From: Clostridia bacterium
GTDB lineage: Bacteria; Bacillota; Clostridia; Oscillospirales; CAG-272
Direction: 5' to 3'
Assembly (NCBI GenBank): GCA_017463125.1
Contig: JAFTPV010000018.1
Coordinates: 1 to 64,000, forward strand
DNA: 64,000 nt
In this document: piece by piece, positions 17,612 through 24,646 of the stretch
How positions within the stretch are numbered: position 1 is the first letter of the stretch
How the letters are laid out: every line of letters begins with the position of its first letter
Notes under the pieces: generated by a model
Seen by the model: the letters and a program-made list of their open reading frames with translations, nothing else
Database searches by the model: none
What the model was told of the DNA's origin: nothing
Position numbers and translations under genes: made by a program

Positions 17612-18345
17612 ATAAATTTACCTCTCAACATTTGAAATAACTCACGGGTTACACGAGCAGAGCTGTACGGCTCGTCGTCGAGGATAAAGAAATTCTCCTT
17701 ATCTTTCATATCGGTAAGATAGTGCGCATCGGAGCTTATGATAAAATTCGATTTATCAATACCGAACCTTGCGGAAAATTCATCGGCACGACCACCGTCG
17801 TGAAGCTCGTAGAGAGTAAAATCGTCGTTGTCCGGAATAGTACCGAGTATTGCTACTATGCCGTTTGCGTCCCTGTCGATGTGAGCAGGGTAGCATACGC
17901 CGTTATAGCTTGTAACGATTTCACTGACGCTTTCAATAGAAATATCCGTTGCGTTAATAAGCAAAAATTCCTCTTCGGCAACTATATTGTCCTCACTGTC
18001 GAGCACTAACTGATTCCCGAATATATTCGGTTTGTTTTTTACCTTAATTCTGTGGTCGTCAACATATTTACCGAATGACATTGCGTCCTCCAAAAGCTCG
18101 AAAAGACATACAACGTGAATATCCTCGGATGTAGTAAGCTCCATACCCGCAATGGGAATTAAACCGTATTTTTTTGCAGCGGAGAAAAACGCAGGGCAAT
18201 TTTTTGTAGTATTATGGTCTGTTAATGCTATTATGTTAAGACCGCAAAGCGTTGCCATGCCGGCAATATTATTGGGGGTGTTATCGTCATCGGCGCAGGG
18301 GGAAAGACAGGAGTGAATGTGCAGATCATAATAGTAACGGTTCAT
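17608..18345 (-). CDS. PHP-domain metal-dependent phosphoesterase
   Basis: The N-terminus DLHIHSCLSPCAD carries the first PHP metal motif (HxH) and IALTDHNTTKN the second. AGMELTTSEDIHVVCLF and SSDAHYLTDM supply further metal ligands. The 245-residue protein resembles the TrpH/YciV type, whose characterised members cleave 3',5'-nucleotide phosphates or degrade short RNA from the 5' end. It overlaps both neighbours by 4 bp within the hydrogenase operon. A role in removing a nucleotide signal made or sensed by this operon is an attractive guess without direct support. Confidence 0.85.
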   Translation of the reverse strand: MNRYYYDLHIHSCLSPCADDDNTPNNIAGMATLCGLNIIALTDHNTTKNCPAFFSAAKKYGLIPIAGMELTTSEDIHVVCLFELLEDAMSFGKYVDDHRIKVKNKPNIFGNQLVLDSEDNIVAEEEFLLINATDISIESVSEIVTSYNGVCYPAHIDRDANGIVAILGTIPDNDDFTLYELHDGGRADEFSARFGIDKSNFIISSDAHYLTDMKDKENFFILDDEPYSSARVTRELFQMLRGKFI

Positions 18346-18671
18346 TGAATGATCCCCGAAATCTTAAGTGCTGCTTCATACGTGGAAAGATTGGTCGTAA
18401 TGACGTTTATTCCCTTGCTGTTTGCAACGGAAATCACGTCGCTTCCCAGAACAACCCCTTCCGTCAAAACTATTGCCGATACGTCAGCAAGCGATGCTAC
18501 GGCAACGACGTTTACGTTGGACATAATAGTGAGCCAAAGATCGCCTTGCGAGGCCTTACCCATAACCCAGCTTAAAAGATCGCCGATATAAACACCCGAA
18601 ATTTCTTTTTCGGGGCAGGGGGCGCATTGAACGTCAAATCCCGACGCGCTTACAAGTTCAGATACCGTCAT
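18342..18671 (-). CDS. DRTGG-domain protein (second copy)
   Basis: A single-domain protein of 109 residues. The pattern matches stand-alone DRTGG proteins: VSELVSASGFDV, then VYIGDLLSWVMGKA, then a glycine-poor Rossmann-like half with DVSAIVLTEGV and GINVITTNLSTYEAA. DRTGG domains also occur ahead of phosphotransacetylase and in CBS-linked regulators, and are thought to bind a ligand. It overlaps the upstream hydrogenase-like gene and the downstream PHP gene by 4 bp each. It is a distant relative of the protein at 20373-20729. Confidence 0.8.
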   Translation of the reverse strand: MTVSELVSASGFDVQCAPCPEKEISGVYIGDLLSWVMGKASQGDLWLTIMSNVNVVAVASLADVSAIVLTEGVVLGSDVISVANSKGINVITTNLSTYEAALKISGIIQ

Positions 18672-19942
18672 TCGCTCTCCTCCTTATCCTTCTGACACCA
18701 GAAATCTTTTATGTGACAGTCCTCGGCAGAGGCGAGCTTTTTAATAACGTCCTCGGCAAAGGCGCGACAATTGGGAGCGCCACACGTACCGCAGTCGATA
18801 CCAGGAAGGGTAGCCCTGAAGCTCTGAATATCCGCCATCATTCTCATCGACTCTGCAATAGAGCCGCCAAGACGGGAGATTGAATTATATTCCGGCATAT
18901 CCTCAAAGAGATAATCCGCAGGAATGTAGTTCTGCTCATCCTTGGGAAGAGAGTTTTGAGATACCGGAAGGTATCTTCTTAACGTCTGGAGCTTTACCTT
19001 TGCGATAAACGGATTCTGTACGTTGAGAACTCCGCCGACGCAACCGCCCGTACAGGCGTTCAGCTCAATAAACTCAAGGGGAGGGATCGTTCCGTTCTCC
19101 ATCTGATCAAGAACGTGAATGACGTTCTCAATTCCGTCTGCCGCGAGATAATCCTCGTTGAAGATGGCCGTAGCCTCTCCGCCCGATCTCGCCCAACCAA
19201 GACCAATGCGGCCGGATTCCGATAGCGGAAGAATGTCCTCTTCCTTGCGCATCTTTCCGATAAGCAGGAAATAAATATCACTTATCGAAACCACCTCGTC
19301 AACCTCGCTCTTATATCCTGCGAATCCGTTTTTTACATAGCTGGCCTTTGCGGGACAGGGGGAGATGAAGCAGATCCCAATGTCGGAGTCAAGAAGCTCT
19401 GGGTGCGTATCCCTTGCGCGCTTTCTTGCAAGCTTTGCCGCAACCTCCATCGGTGGAAGCATGTGTATCACGTGCTCTGAAAGAGAGGGGAAGCGCAGGC
19501 TGATAAGCCTCATAATTACGGGACAGGCAGAGCTGATTGCGGGCTTTTTAATACCCTCGGTGCCAAGATAAAGGCGAGTGTAAGCAGATACGAGCTCGGC
19601 AGCCTTTGATACCTCGTATACATCGTCAAAGCCAATCTTAAGAAGTCCGTTAAGAACGTAATCGACGTCGTCAAGATTATCAAACTGACCGTAAAGGGAA
19701 GGCGCCGGGAGCGCAATCTTCCACTTAAAGCGATCCATATCGGCAAGTTTGCTGCAAACGGCGCGCTTTGCTTTATGCGGACAGTAACGTATACAGGCAC
19801 CGCAGTCGATGCATTTTGCCGCATCGATTACCGCGTGACCGTTTTTGATCCTGATTGCTTCGGTGGGACAATGCTTTAAGCAGGTTGTACACCCGGTGCA
19901 TTTACTTGCATCAAGAAGAACCGAATGCTCGTAAACATTCAT
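18668..19942 (-). CDS. Hydrogenase-like iron-sulfur protein, candidate H2/redox sensor (HydS-like)
   Basis: 424 residues. The N-terminus has two [4Fe-4S] motifs (CTGCTTC-LKHCP, CIDCGAC-IRYCP). The middle is an H-cluster domain: P1 ISSACPVIMR, P2 SPCPAKASY, P3 ELNACTGGCVGG. The four presumed H-cluster cysteines are kept, but the Cys that relays protons in catalytic enzymes (CpI Cys299) is Ala. The C-terminus is a separate FeS-type domain (DCGTCGAPNC, then a Cys near the end). There is no PAS domain as in some sensory hydrogenases. Position between DRTGG and HATPase genes, with 4-bp overlaps, points to sensing rather than bulk H2 turnover. Low-rate catalysis cannot be excluded. Confidence 0.85.
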   Translation of the reverse strand: MNVYEHSVLLDASKCTGCTTCLKHCPTEAIRIKNGHAVIDAAKCIDCGACIRYCPHKAKRAVCSKLADMDRFKWKIALPAPSLYGQFDNLDDVDYVLNGLLKIGFDDVYEVSKAAELVSAYTRLYLGTEGIKKPAISSACPVIMRLISLRFPSLSEHVIHMLPPMEVAAKLARKRARDTHPELLDSDIGICFISPCPAKASYVKNGFAGYKSEVDEVVSISDIYFLLIGKMRKEEDILPLSESGRIGLGWARSGGEATAIFNEDYLAADGIENVIHVLDQMENGTIPPLEFIELNACTGGCVGGVLNVQNPFIAKVKLQTLRRYLPVSQNSLPKDEQNYIPADYLFEDMPEYNSISRLGGSIAESMRMMADIQSFRATLPGIDCGTCGAPNCRAFAEDVIKKLASAEDCHIKDFWCQKDKEESE

Positions 19943-20376
19943 ACACAGCCCTCCTTATACATAATTCGCATAACGATACGTGTGCCGACACCTACAGTTG
20001 ATTCAACCGTCATGGTATCGCTGTTCTTTTTCATATTAGGGAGACCCATTCCGGCGCCGAAGCCCAAAGAACGAATGCTGTCAGGCGCGGTTGAATAACC
20101 AGCTTGCATGGCTTGTTCAATATCCTTAATACCCGGTCCGTGATCCTCAAGTATAATTTCTATGTAATCTTCACAAACATTGACCTCGGCAGTGCCTCCG
20201 CCCGCGTGAATTACCATATTTATCTCTCCCTCGTACATAGCGATGGAAACTCTTCTTATAATTTCTGAATCAAGACCAAGTTGACGTAAATTTTTCTTCA
20301 CCTGGACAGATGCCTGACCGGCTGAAGTAAAATCATCTCCCTCAACGTTGAAGCGAAAAGTAAGATTTTCGCTCAT
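19939..20376 (-). CDS. RsbW-like ATP-binding protein (anti-sigma-factor kinase fold)
   Basis: 145 residues forming one GHKL ATPase domain of the anti-sigma type: N box YEGEINMVIHA, G1 box DHGPGI and G2 box GFGAGMGLPNM. RsbW/SpoIIAB proteins phosphorylate small antagonist proteins and hold sigma factors. No sigma factor or STAS-domain antagonist is encoded nearby, so the partner is unknown and may be a DRTGG protein or the hydrogenase-like sensor. It overlaps both neighbours by 4 bp (ATGA). Confidence 0.85.
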   Translation of the reverse strand: MSENLTFRFNVEGDDFTSAGQASVQVKKNLRQLGLDSEIIRRVSIAMYEGEINMVIHAGGGTAEVNVCEDYIEIILEDHGPGIKDIEQAMQAGYSTAPDSIRSLGFGAGMGLPNMKKNSDTMTVESTVGVGTRIVMRIMYKEGCV

Positions 20377-20729
20377 TTTGTAACCTCTGAGGTTCCTACG
20401 AGTCCGTTTGAATAAAGAAGACCGCAGGTGTTATATAAAGTCTTATTCGTACTCATCATAACGATTCCGTTTTCTTTAGCGAGTGCAAGCATTTCATCGC
20501 TCGGAACCTTTGAGCGAACAAAGACGATGCATACCATATCCATCATCAAGGCAGTGCGTATTACCTGCGGGTTGACAAGTCCGGTAAGCAGTACGGCTTG
20601 ATCAGTGACGTAAGCGAGAACGTCGCTCATAAGATCACAACCAAACGCCGAATATACGTGTTTGCCGAGATTTTCCTCGCAGCAGAGTACCTTTGCGTCA
20701 AGCAATTCCTGCATTCTTGAGATTTTCAT
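20373..20729 (-). CDS. DRTGG-domain protein (first copy)
   Basis: 118 residues with the DRTGG pattern: MQELLDAKVLCCEENLGKHV, then GCDLMSDVLAYV, and AKENGIVMMSTNKTLY at the end. This is the same fold as the later copy in the operon, at low identity. It is the first gene of the coupled regulatory block, 28 bp after hndA, and overlaps the RsbW-like gene by 4 bp. The ligand is unknown. Confidence 0.8.
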   Translation of the reverse strand: MKISRMQELLDAKVLCCEENLGKHVYSAFGCDLMSDVLAYVTDQAVLLTGLVNPQVIRTALMMDMVCIVFVRSKVPSDEMLALAKENGIVMMSTNKTLYNTCGLLYSNGLVGTSEVTK

Positions 20730-20757
20730 AGCATTACCTCAAAATTAAAAAAATAAA

Positions 20758-21255
20758 TTAGTTAGAATATTTAGCAACAATACCCTTAACGTCGTCAACG
20801 GTAAGTCTGCCGTAAACGTCCTCGTTTACCGTAAGAACGGGCGCAAGACCGCACGCACCTATGCAACGGGATGCCGTAAGAGAAAAGCTTCTGTCAGCGG
20901 TACACTCATCACCGCCGATGCCAAGAACCTCTTGGAGCTTGTTGTAAATGTCGCCCGAGCCCTTAACGTAACAAGCCGTTCCAAGACATACGGCAATGTG
21001 GTTGTTACCCTTGGGGGAAAGCGAGAACTGTGCGTAGAAGGTAGCTACGCCGTAAACCTTTTCAAGCGGTACGTCCATACCGTCGGCAATCTTGTTTTGT
21101 ACTTCGATGGGAAGATAGCCATAGATCCCCTGAGCTTCCTGCATGACAGCCATAAGGCGGCTCTTGTCGCCCTTATACTTGTCAATAACTGCATTAAGCT
21201 GCGCTTCCTGCTCCGCAGTTCCTACAAAAGGAATGCTGGAAAGCTTTTTGAGCAT
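20758..21255 (-). CDS. hndA: Hydrogenase [2Fe-2S] subunit HndA (NuoE/HydC-like)
   Basis: A 165-residue NuoE-family subunit. An N-terminal helical part with QGIYGYLPIEVQNKIA is followed by a thioredoxin-like [2Fe-2S] domain whose ligands are seen in CLGTAC (C-x4-C) and SRCIGAC (C-x3-C). It partners with HndC in NAD(P)H-linked hydrogenases. The frame is open to 21300, but the ATG at 21255 is chosen because AGGAGG lies 9 bases before it and the predicted transcript starts near 21301. It is the promoter-proximal gene of the ten-gene operon. Confidence 0.93.
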   Translation of the reverse strand: MLKKLSSIPFVGTAEQEAQLNAVIDKYKGDKSRLMAVMQEAQGIYGYLPIEVQNKIADGMDVPLEKVYGVATFYAQFSLSPKGNNHIAVCLGTACYVKGSGDIYNKLQEVLGIGGDECTADRSFSLTASRCIGACGLAPVLTVNEDVYGRLTVDDVKGIVAKYSN

Positions 21256-21307
21256 AATTAAAATCCTCCTTTTTTCGTCATGAATGCATAATACACCCAT
21301 TGTTACT

Positions 21308-21336
21308 ATTATAACACGCGTATATTAAAAAAGCAA
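21308..21336 (-). promoter_or_regulatory. SigA promoter of the hydrogenase operon
   Basis: On the minus strand TTGCTT (21336-21331) and TATAAT (21313-21308) are 17 bases apart. The start would be near 21301, 46 bases ahead of hndA. Confidence 0.75.
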
Positions 21337-21355
21337 GAGTAAAATTGATTTTTTT

Positions 21356-21381
21356 TTAACAATCTAATAGGTTTTTGTTAA
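21356..21381. promoter_or_regulatory. Inverted heptamers upstream of the hydrogenase promoter, possible regulator site
   Basis: TTAACAA (21356-21362) and TTGTTAA (21375-21381) form an inverted repeat with a 12-base centre, ending 20 bases upstream of the -35 box. The heptamers equal half-sites of the NADH-responsive repressor Rex, but they face outward relative to a normal Rex site (TTGTTAA first). An activator site is as likely. A/T-rich chance pairing is also possible. Confidence 0.35.
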
Positions 21382-21427
21382 AAAATGCTGTAAATTAAGG
21401 AAAAAATGAGCAAAATATAACAAAAAA

Positions 21428-21456
21428 AGGCAAGTGACGGTTAAAATCACTTGCCT
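21428..21456 (-). terminator. Terminator of the metallophosphoesterase gene
   Basis: AGGCAAGTGA pairs exactly with TCACTTGCCT around a 9-base loop, followed on the minus strand by TTTTTTTG. Confidence 0.88.
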
Positions 21457-21461
21457 AAAAA

Positions 21462-22007
21462 TCAAAATATCTTTGTAAAGATTACGTTTCCCTCAAAATC
21501 CTTTACCGTAAAGCATCTGTTTTCATATATCATATATGTTCTCGGATTGTTCTCCTTGGGTAGTGCGGCAGAGCCGGGATTAAGGTAGCAGTTACCGTTT
21601 CCGAACTCGACGCATTTGAGAACGTGGGTGTGTCCGTGAAGAAGAATATCGCCTTTGTTAAGCGGAGGAGGCGTTTCTGTATTGTGGTGATGGCCGTGAG
21701 TAGCAAATACCGTCAAGCCGTCAAGCGATAGCAGGGCGTAGTCCGCGAGAATAGGAAAGTCAAGCACCATCTGATCAACCTCACCGTCGCAGTTACCCTT
21801 TACCGCGAGGATGTTTTCTTTATTAGCGTTAAGTAGCGCTATAACGCTTTTGGGCGCGTAGGTTTTAGGTAGGTCGTTGCGGGGACCGTGATACAGAAGG
21901 TCACCGAGCAAAACGAGCTTTTCGCATTTTTCCTCTGAAAAAGCCTTAAGTACGAGCTCCGTGCTTTCAAGATCTCCGTGTAAATCGGAGGCAATAAGTA
22001 ATTTCAT
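21462..22007 (-). CDS. YfcE/MJ0936-family metallophosphoesterase
   Basis: 181 residues with all calcineurin-like metal motifs of the small YfcE group: ASDLHGD (residues 6-12), LLGDLLYHGPRND, KGNCD, FATHGHHHN and HGHTHV. Members hydrolyse phosphodiesters in vitro and their natural substrates are mostly unknown. The ATG at 22007 is preferred over 22013 because GGGAG lies 6 bases ahead of it. It is a single-gene unit with its own terminator. Confidence 0.9.
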   Translation of the reverse strand: MKLLIASDLHGDLESTELVLKAFSEEKCEKLVLLGDLLYHGPRNDLPKTYAPKSVIALLNANKENILAVKGNCDGEVDQMVLDFPILADYALLSLDGLTVFATHGHHHNTETPPPLNKGDILLHGHTHVLKCVEFGNGNCYLNPGSAALPKENNPRTYMIYENRCFTVKDFEGNVIFTKIF

Positions 22008-22102
22008 AAGCATCTCCCAAAACTAATATATATTATTTTAGCATTTTTGCGGCGTTTTTTCAATATAATTTGGAAAAAAAGAAAAAAATTCTCAAAAAGG
22101 TA

Positions 22103-22131
22103 TTGATTTTTTTTGATGAATGTGATATAAT
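22103..22131 (+). promoter_or_regulatory. SigA promoter of rplS
   Basis: TTGATT (22103-22108) and TATAAT (22126-22131) have a 17-base spacer. Start near 22138. Confidence 0.75.
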
Positions 22132-22137
22132 AGCTAC

Positions 22138-22234
22138 AACTGTGCGTATGCTCTTTTGTATACCGGTGTAATTATCAGGATGGTCCTCTGCTATGCTCTG
22201 TACGAACATCCGTAGTATGAAGGAGGCCGTTAAA
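22138..22234 (+). promoter_or_regulatory. rplS mRNA leader, possible L19 autoregulatory structure
   Basis: A 97-base leader precedes rplS. GGATG near 22180 can pair with CATCC near 22208, placing a stem-loop just ahead of the AAGGAGG site. L19 leader elements are known in Firmicutes. Whether this is one needs a covariance search. Confidence 0.4.
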
Positions 22235-22576
22235 ATGGAAAAAATCCAGGCTTTTGTAAGTGAGCAGCTTAAGACCGAGCTCCCCAAGTTCGGCATCGGC
22301 GATGGCGTAAAGGTTTACGTTAAGATCGTCGAGGGTGAGAAGGAAAGAATTCAGATGTTCGAGGGTACCGTTATTGCTAAGCACGGTGGCGGAATCTCCG
22401 AGACCTTTACTGTAAGACGTGTTTCTTACGGTGTAGGTGTTGAGAAAACCTTCCCCCTTCATTCTCCCAACGTTGATAAGATCGTAGTATTCCGCGAGGC
22501 AAAGGTTCGCCGCGCGAAGCTCTACTATCTCCGTTCGAGAGTTGGTAAGGCAGCTAAGGTTAAAGAGAAGATCTAA
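22235..22576 (+). CDS. rplS: 50S ribosomal protein L19
   Basis: 113 residues with the L19 pattern: [20 protein letters not shown], then [20 protein letters not shown], then RAKLYYLR near the end. L19 sits at the interface of the two ribosomal subunits. The ATG at 22235 has AAGGAGG 9 bases before it; an open frame continues upstream but is leader. The usual neighbours rpsP, rimM and trmD are absent, so rplS is a single-gene unit here with its own promoter and terminator. Confidence 0.97.
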   Translation: MEKIQAFVSEQLKTELPKFGIGDGVKVYVKIVEGEKERIQMFEGTVIAKHGGGISETFTVRRVSYGVGVEKTFPLHSPNVDKIVVFREAKVRRAKLYYLRSRVGKAAKVKEKI

Positions 22577-22592
22577 GCAAGTCTTACGATAC

Positions 22593-22622
22593 AAAAAGCA
22601 GGGTACAAGCCCTGCTTTTTGT
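22593..22622 (+). terminator. Terminator of rplS
   Basis: AAAAAGCAGGG pairs exactly with CCCTGCTTTTT around a 6-base loop. Confidence 0.9.
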
Positions 22623-22627
22623 TATTC

Positions 22628-22656
22628 TTGACAATAGGTGTGAAATATGGTATAAT
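22628..22656 (+). promoter_or_regulatory. Consensus SigA promoter of the small membrane protein gene
   Basis: TTGACA (22628-22633), a 17-base spacer and TATAAT (22651-22656): both boxes perfect. Confidence 0.85.
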
Positions 22657-22689
22657 ATTACTGTAAAATAACAAAGAGGGGTGGAAGAT

Positions 22690-22998
22690 ATGAGAAAATT
22701 CTGTTTTGTTCTGTTAATGCTTGTTACTCTTGTTGCAATGCTTGCGTTTGGAGCAACGGTGTACTTTTACTTTAACGTTACCTCCTCCGGCGTAATCGGT
22801 GATGTTATCGGAAGTGCTATGCTTTTACCTGTTGCTATGATTATACAGCTAGGCGCAGCGGCGCTATCGGTAATTTTGTCACTTATATGTCTTGGATCTG
22901 AGGAGAGGGGAACAAAGAAAGCGTCTATCGTTGTCCTTTTATCCATGATTTTTCAAGCATTGGTTGTTCTTTATATATTTTACATGTTGCAGGCTTGA
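22690..22998 (+). CDS. Small membrane protein, unknown function
   Basis: 102 residues with three likely membrane helices (about 4-28, 34-65 and 78-100). The loop between the second and third is charged (GSEERGTKK), which would place it in the cytoplasm and the N-terminus with its Arg-Lys start inside by the positive-inside rule only if the first two helices hairpin. The ATG at 22690 is chosen over the GTG at 22681, as the AGAGGGG site is 8 or so bases before it. It is a monocistronic unit with a perfect promoter and its own terminator. I do not recognise the family. Confidence 0.7.
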   Translation: MRKFCFVLLMLVTLVAMLAFGATVYFYFNVTSSGVIGDVIGSAMLLPVAMIIQLGAAALSVILSLICLGSEERGTKKASIVVLLSMIFQALVVLYIFYMLQA

Positions 22999-23002
22999 TA
23001 TA

Positions 23003-23034
23003 AGAAAGACCGCCTCTCGAGAGGCGGTCTTTCT
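23003..23034. terminator. Bidirectional terminator
   Basis: AGAAAGACCGCCTC pairs exactly with GAGGCGGTCTTTCT around TCGA. It sits between convergent genes, touching the hinT stop. Confidence 0.85.
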
Positions 23035-23035
23035 G

Positions 23036-23374
23036 TTACGCCATATTTTCGGTGAGCTTTGTGCCACCTAGGATATGGAAATGAAGGTGCTTTACCGACT
23101 GGCAGCCGTCCTCTCCGATATTGGATACTATTCTGTATCCGTTTTTTAAGCCAAGCTCTGCCGCGATTTTAGGAATAGCGACGAAGATATTGGCAACGGC
23201 AGTAGAATTTTCTTTCGTAATATCATCGGCCGAGGAAATATGCGCTTTAGGGACTACAAGACAGTGAACAGGTGCTTGGGGATTAATGTCGAGGAAGGCG
23301 TAGCAGTACTCGTCCTCGTAAACCTTCTTTGAGGGAATATCACCGTTAATAATAGCACAGAATAAGCAATCCAT
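23036..23374 (-). CDS. hinT: HIT family nucleotide-binding protein (HinT)
   Basis: 112 residues. Zinc-type N-terminus DCLFCAIINGDIPS, then YAFLDINPQAPVHCLVVPK, and the catalytic histidine triad HLHFHIL near residue 99. HinT proteins hydrolyse purine nucleoside phosphoramidates and aminoacyl-AMPs. It is monocistronic with its own promoter. Length is typical. Confidence 0.95.
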   Translation of the reverse strand: MDCLFCAIINGDIPSKKVYEDEYCYAFLDINPQAPVHCLVVPKAHISSADDITKENSTAVANIFVAIPKIAAELGLKNGYRIVSNIGEDGCQSVKHLHFHILGGTKLTENMA

Positions 23375-23409
23375 AAAAGATTACCGCCTTTCGTTTTCGT
23401 TGCAAATAT

Positions 23410-23438
23410 ATTTTATCATAAGTTAAGGAATAATTCAA
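23410..23438 (-). promoter_or_regulatory. SigA promoter of hinT
   Basis: On the minus strand TTGAAT (23438-23433) and TAAAAT (23415-23410) have a 17-base spacer. Confidence 0.6.
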
Positions 23439-23477
23439 TAGAAATTCTTTATTTTTCTCATTTAATAATAACGGGAC

Positions 23478-23506
23478 TTGACTTTTTCGCCGTTTTAATA
23501 TAATAT
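23478..23506 (+). promoter_or_regulatory. Promoter of the FkbM methyltransferase gene
   Basis: TTGACT (23478-23483) and TAATAT (23501-23506) are 17 bases apart; a TATAAT two bases earlier gives a 15-base spacer. Confidence 0.6.
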
Positions 23507-23534
23507 AGTAATGTAATAAAATTCGGAGAAGGGT

Positions 23535-24635
23535 ATGCCATATATAAAATACGAGCTTCCAAATTATCCTTGCGGTGAGGATATATGGGATAGGCTAGCT
23601 GCTGAAACACGTCCTATCGTAGTTTACGGAATGGGAAACGGAGCGGACAAGCTGATTAAACGATTTGATAAATACGGAATAAAGATAGCTGATTTCTTTG
23701 CCTCTGACGGCTTCGTGCGTGGTCATAGCTTTCACGGCATGCGTGTAAAGTCCTTTTCTGAGATAAAAGAAAGCTATGACGATTTCGTTATAGTATTGTC
23801 TTTTGCGTCAAACAGAAAAGACGTTCTTGATATGCTAATAAAGATTAATGAAGACTTTGAGATGTATGTTCCCGATATGCCTATAGCAAACGAGGAAGAG
23901 TATTTTGACAGGGAGTTTTACAACGAAAACTATAACGAGATAGTTAAGGCGTATGATTCGCTTGCTGACACTGACTCGAAAAACGCGTATGCAGCTATGA
24001 TTAATTATAAGCTTACGGGTAAGATGAAGTACCTTCTCGACGCGTATAGCGAGGTTGAGGAAATCTACTCCCTTATGCCGAAGGAAAATATAAGAGTTGC
24101 CATAGACGCTGGCGCCTACAACGGTGATACCGCGAGGGAGATGAAGGCAAATTTTCCTAATCTCAAAAAAATATACGCCATCGAGCCTGATAAGAGGAAT
24201 TTCAAAAAACTCTCTATATATTCCGAGGCAGAAATAAAAATCGAAGTTCAACCCATAAATGCGGCGGTATGGAGTGAGTGCGCGGTCGGCGAGTTTTCCG
24301 ATAGTGGAAACCGCAACTCAACACTTTCGGCTACTGCCTCCTTTGAGCATAAGGAAACCGAGATCCCCTTGATAGCCGTTGATAGTTTAGCGTGTGAAAA
24401 AATCGACTACATAAAGTACGACGTTGAAGGGGCAGAATACGAGGCGCTTGTAGGCTCTGATAGCGTGATAAAACGCGACGCCCCGACGTTGCTTGTGTCC
24501 ATATATCACAGAAGCCGCGACGTTTTTTATCTTGTTAATATGCTTTCGTCCGCATATCCTGACTACAAATTACGCCTTCGCCGAACCTTATGCGTTCCGG
24601 CGTGGGAAATAAATTTGATTTTAACAAAAAATTGA
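23535..24635 (+). CDS. FkbM family methyltransferase with an N-terminal nucleotide-binding-like domain
   Basis: 366 residues in two parts. Residues 15-130 resemble the Rossmann-like domain found at the front of some sugar- or polysaccharide-modifying proteins (RPIVVYGMGNGADKLIKRF, then FVIVLSFASNRKDVL). Residues 180-360 are an FkbM SAM methyltransferase: RVAIDAGAYNGDTAREM (SAM loop), YAIEPDKRNFKKL, and IDYIKYDVEGAEYEAL. FkbM enzymes methylate hydroxyls of polyketides, glycans and lipids; the substrate here is unknown. The gene is 11 bp ahead of the U32 gene. Confidence 0.85.
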   Translation: MPYIKYELPNYPCGEDIWDRLAAETRPIVVYGMGNGADKLIKRFDKYGIKIADFFASDGFVRGHSFHGMRVKSFSEIKESYDDFVIVLSFASNRKDVLDMLIKINEDFEMYVPDMPIANEEEYFDREFYNENYNEIVKAYDSLADTDSKNAYAAMINYKLTGKMKYLLDAYSEVEEIYSLMPKENIRVAIDAGAYNGDTAREMKANFPNLKKIYAIEPDKRNFKKLSIYSEAEIKIEVQPINAAVWSECAVGEFSDSGNRNSTLSATASFEHKETEIPLIAVDSLACEKIDYIKYDVEGAEYEALVGSDSVIKRDAPTLLVSIYHRSRDVFYLVNMLSSAYPDYKLRLRRTLCVPAWEINLILTKN

Positions 24636-24646
24636 GGTTATAGTTA

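Noticed and set aside
21340..21360. TTGTTAA followed by AATCAA as a canonical Rex operator
   Set aside because: The second half has three mismatches and the match depends on an A run.
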